A stretch of 64,000 nt of DNA from assembly GCA_900544675.1 (NCBI GenBank), contig UQVZ01000005.1, forward strand, positions 1-64,000. Reading direction: 5' to 3'. A model generated the notes under the pieces. The model saw only the letters and a list, made by a program, of their open reading frames with translations, made no database searches and was not told the origin of the DNA. Below, one piece after another: positions 61,897 to 64,000 of the stretch (the stretch's first letter is position 1; every line of letters starts with the position of its first letter). Both the position numbers and the translations under genes were made by a program. The stretch comes from an uncultured Bacteroides sp. (GTDB lineage: Bacteria > Bacteroidota > Bacteroidia > Bacteroidales > Bacteroidaceae).

Positions 61897-62244
61897 ATGG
61901 GCAATCGTTTGTCAATCAATGATTTTGTCAGGATAAAGTTGCCGGAATATTTTCATATCTCGCTGATTTTTAGTATATTTATGGTGGAAAATAGCCTCGT
62001 ATGGCTTATGGTTTCACTTAAATTTGAGTATATGTTTGAACTGTTACTGATAATATACCTGGTGCCTGTCATCATCATACTTTCGCTGTTGTGGCGGTTG
62101 GTGTTATGGCTGGTAAGGAACGTGCTGCGGCTTGCCGGATGGTTGTTGAAGAAGGTGTGCGTCCTTGTATGGAAGGGATTACTGCTGTTGGTCGGCATCT
62201 TCCTGGGGCGGTGTTGTGTCAACCGTCCGCCGGATTCAAGATAA
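61897..62244 (+). CDS. Small hydrophobic membrane protein (uncertain)
   Basis: A 115-residue protein with two to three hydrophobic segments (YFHISLIFSIFMVENSLVWLM; LLLIIYLVPVIIILSLLWRLVLWLV; LVWKGLLLLVGIFLG). The later part, rich in Leu/Val/Trp with Arg/Lys punctuation, looks like a real membrane protein. Translation might begin at Met46 (62032). It ends before a hairpin at 62258-62292. No family was recognised. Confidence 0.45.
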   Translation: MGNRLSINDFVRIKLPEYFHISLIFSIFMVENSLVWLMVSLKFEYMFELLLIIYLVPVIIILSLLWRLVLWLVRNVLRLAGWLLKKVCVLVWKGLLLLVGIFLGRCCVNRPPDSR

Positions 62245-62257
62245 GGGTGAAGCAGCA

Positions 62258-62292
62258 AAGCCGCACCTGTCTCGGACGGGCAGGTACGGCTT
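62258..62292. terminator. Hairpin between the small membrane gene and the integrase gene
   Basis: AAGCCG-c-ACCTG (62258-62269) pairs with CAGGT-a-CGGCTT (62281-62292) across an 11-base loop, giving 11 pairs with one mismatch. It lies between a + strand gene end and the 3' end of the - strand integrase gene, so it may terminate one or both. There is no long T-tract. Confidence 0.5.
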
Positions 62293-62358
62293 CGTGTTGT
62301 AGTCGGGTGGAAAGGTGTTCTTCCCTCATGTCAGGTGTTTACCTAACTGACAAGCAGG

Positions 62359-63855
62359 CTAAAATCCTTTGCCTTTGCTTCTTTCATAGACAACCTCTCT
62401 TTGACTATCACAATTTTTAAGTCTGAACTGGACTGTACAACCGATAGGAATATCTTTGGGTAGCTGTTTGACTAGTTCGGAGATAACTTCGTCAACGTTA
62501 CTAAAACCGATATCTGTTAGTTCACCAACAACATCTCCTTTGAAATAAGCGCGTCCGTATATCATCATCTTTTTTGAAATGCGGAAAAGTTTTTCCTCTG
62601 GAGCTTCAAGGTCACGAGCTTTGCCTTGTTTACTCTTCTTATTGCTGAAGAAAATGAAATCAATAATCTTGGCATTAAGTTCCCACGCAGGAGTAAAGTC
62701 CAGTTTTAAGTAGCCTCTTGTTACATTGAACCCATGACTGTGATTCATGCCAAATGCAACTTCATAAAGGTTTGCATCACAATCGTTTTGGGCAATGGTT
62801 GCCCACGTATGCCTGAACGTATAATAGCAGTAGTAGTCCTCCTTTTTCATGCCCATGTCGGCGCATATCTTGCGTATTCCGATATTTACGTTAGCATTGA
62901 AACTGTCGGAATTGCTGTAACGGCTGTGGAATACGAACAGGTACTCATCATCCTCATCTTTGGAGAGATACTTATTAAAGGTCTCTTGGATAAATGGCTC
63001 TATTCTCATTTCCATATATGCCTCGTCTCTGCGGCTGTGACGTGTCTTTGCCCTTTTATAGCCGATAATGCCATTGTTGTAATCCTTCTTTTTGAGTTCG
63101 TAAAGGTCAACGGTGTTGATACCGCCGATACACAGTGATAGAAGTGCTACATCCCGGCCAAGTTCCGGAAGGGGAGACAGCATCTTTGTTTTTGGAAGAG
63201 GACGGTTGAAGAACTCACGGCAGGCTTCCGCACTGATGGCACGTTTCATTGTATTGTCAGATTTGGGAATTGCCACTTTAAGCCAAGGATTGAACTTTAT
63301 GCGTATAACACCACGCTCTTCATCATTTAGCTCGACTATAGCTTTTTTGAAAATTTGTCGTACACATGTAGGGTACATTTCTTTGGCTCGGTTTGTTTTT
63401 GACAGACTCTCTATCCAAAGATTTATTGCAGAAGATGACAAGTTGCTAAACAGAAGTCGGGTTGTCCCCATGAAGCGTTCTAAATGGTTTACCGCAAGTC
63501 TGTAATTCTTTGCATTGCGTTCGTGTCCATCCGCTTCCATCCTGTCTATGAACTTTCGCGCGTAATCGCTGAAGCACGCTTCTTCATCGTCTTTCAACAA
63601 GAACTCTATTACTTCCTTTATTTCCCAACAAGTCGCATTCACGCGGTTCAAGCGGTCCGTATATTGCCTGATGAGCATAGCGCAATACTCATTTACAACA
63701 GGGTCAGTGAGATCACCACCTTTCGTAATATGAGCAGCGTCTACAATTTTATTTGTTTTAATATAACTGGATTTGCGCTGGTGCGTAATCCTGATGTAAA
63801 CTGTGTAAAAGCCATCGCTTCTCGGCTTTTTTACCGTTGCTTTAAATGTTGTCAT
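62359..63855 (-). CDS. int: Tyrosine recombinase (ICE integrase)
   Basis: A 498-residue site-specific recombinase. An N-terminal arm-binding-like domain (TTFKATVKKPRSDGFYTVYIRIT) and SAM-like core-binding domain (residues ~95-200) precede the catalytic domain. That domain contains YTFRHTWATIA (R and H/W near 352-360), HSHGFNVTRGYL and the nucleophile Tyr near 383. The position usually held by the first arginine reads CIGGINTVDLYEL, so that Arg is absent, as also reported for IntDOT. About 110 extra residues follow the tyrosine. The ATG at 63855 fits Bacteroides integrases; the frame extending to 63984 runs through the repeat array. It is the last gene before the window edge and probably integrates the ICE. 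Confidence 0.92.
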   Translation of the reverse strand: MTTFKATVKKPRSDGFYTVYIRITHQRKSSYIKTNKIVDAAHITKGGDLTDPVVNEYCAMLIRQYTDRLNRVNATCWEIKEVIEFLLKDDEEACFSDYARKFIDRMEADGHERNAKNYRLAVNHLERFMGTTRLLFSNLSSSAINLWIESLSKTNRAKEMYPTCVRQIFKKAIVELNDEERGVIRIKFNPWLKVAIPKSDNTMKRAISAEACREFFNRPLPKTKMLSPLPELGRDVALLSLCIGGINTVDLYELKKKDYNNGIIGYKRAKTRHSRRDEAYMEMRIEPFIQETFNKYLSKDEDDEYLFVFHSRYSNSDSFNANVNIGIRKICADMGMKKEDYYCYYTFRHTWATIAQNDCDANLYEVAFGMNHSHGFNVTRGYLKLDFTPAWELNAKIIDFIFFSNKKSKQGKARDLEAPEEKLFRISKKMMIYGRAYFKGDVVGELTDIGFSNVDEVISELVKQLPKDIPIGCTVQFRLKNCDSQREVVYERSKGKGF

Positions 63856-63892
63856 ACCTATTTCCTTTTTAGATAAATACAAGAAATTCTTT

Positions 63893-63945
63893 GGGGTAAA
63901 CAGGGGTAAACATGATGATTTTTGGGGTAAACATAGAGTAAAACA
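63893..63945. repeat. Phased direct repeats upstream of the integrase gene
   Basis: The decamer GGGGTAAACA occurs exactly at 63893, 63903 and 63924, and a weaker copy (AGAGTAAAACA) follows at about 63935. The spacings of 10, 21 and about 11 bp place all copies on one face of the helix. The array lies 38-90 bp before the integrase start codon, where arm-type integrase sites or an autoregulatory operator would be expected. Confidence 0.7.
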
Positions 63946-64000
63946 AATACGCTCATTTGGCTCATTTTTTGATGTCAACTGCACGAACTGTCTTAACGCA

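Noticed and set aside
1..64000. CRISPR arrays, tRNA and rRNA genes
   Set aside because: No regularly spaced repeat-spacer pattern, cloverleaf-type sequence or conserved rRNA segment was seen when reading the window. An att-site tRNA may lie beyond the right edge.

Overview
The window is a mobile-DNA mosaic from a member of the Bacteroidales (Bacteroides, Parabacteroides, Phocaeicola or a close relative). Evidence for this is the Bacteroides-type conjugation set (TraE/F/G/J/K/M/N/O, PcfJ/PcfK, DUF3408), promoter boxes of the TAnnTTTG type, and a Bacteroides-style tyrosine integrase. No rRNA, tRNA or CRISPR array was seen. All identifications come from reading the proteins and DNA; no database search was run.

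Layout: (1) 1-296 is the tail of an IS5-family insertion sequence. (2) 299-6097 is a tightly overlapping, AT-rich surface-glycan operon: a glycosyltransferase fused to a bacterial-type poly(ADP-ribose) glycohydrolase macro domain, a GT2 enzyme, a GT8-like/ATP-grasp fusion and a nucleotide-sugar epimerase. (3) 6064-6891 is the broken 3' half of a pcfJ gene from a related conjugative element; the epimerase gene reads into it. (4) 7040-28840 is a defence and repair island on the + strand: an XRE regulator and a type 1 BREX operon (brxA, brxB, brxC, pglX, a SIR2-domain gene, an AlbA_2/winged-helix gene, pglZ, brxL), followed by a RecD2-type helicase, a Y-family polymerase and a YolD-like protein. 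Two unrecognised genes follow (28906-30174). (5) 30263-61208 is the backbone of an integrative conjugative element (ICE), mostly on the - strand. It has an accessory operon (39118 down to 30263: DUF4099, MutS-I/DUF3945, ArdC-like, Toprim, zinc ribbon, PcfK, PcfJ), a short stretch of membrane and accessory genes (39208-43275), the tra operon (59022 down to 43280), and the mob operon (61208 down to 59205). (6) 62359-63855 is the integrase, with phased 10-bp repeats upstream of it.

How the parts work together: the integrase would excise the ICE, the relaxase and its RHH partner would nick oriT, the VirD4-type coupling protein would deliver DNA to the Tra channel, and the TraG (VirB4-type) ATPase would power it. 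The three - strand operons (accessory, tra, mob) share a 14-bp box about 23 bp upstream of a TAnnTTTG promoter element, which suggests common control. The BREX island would protect the host against phage. The ICE also carries an ArdC-like anti-restriction protein.

Most unusual observations: the glycosyltransferase-PARG fusion; a BrxL that ends in a MITD1-type MIT_C (phospholipase D-like) domain instead of a Lon protease domain; the AT-rich SIR2 gene inserted in the BREX operon and an AT-rich patch in the pglX specificity region; a near-palindrome of about 200 bp upstream of pcfK; and the shared promoter box of the transfer operons.
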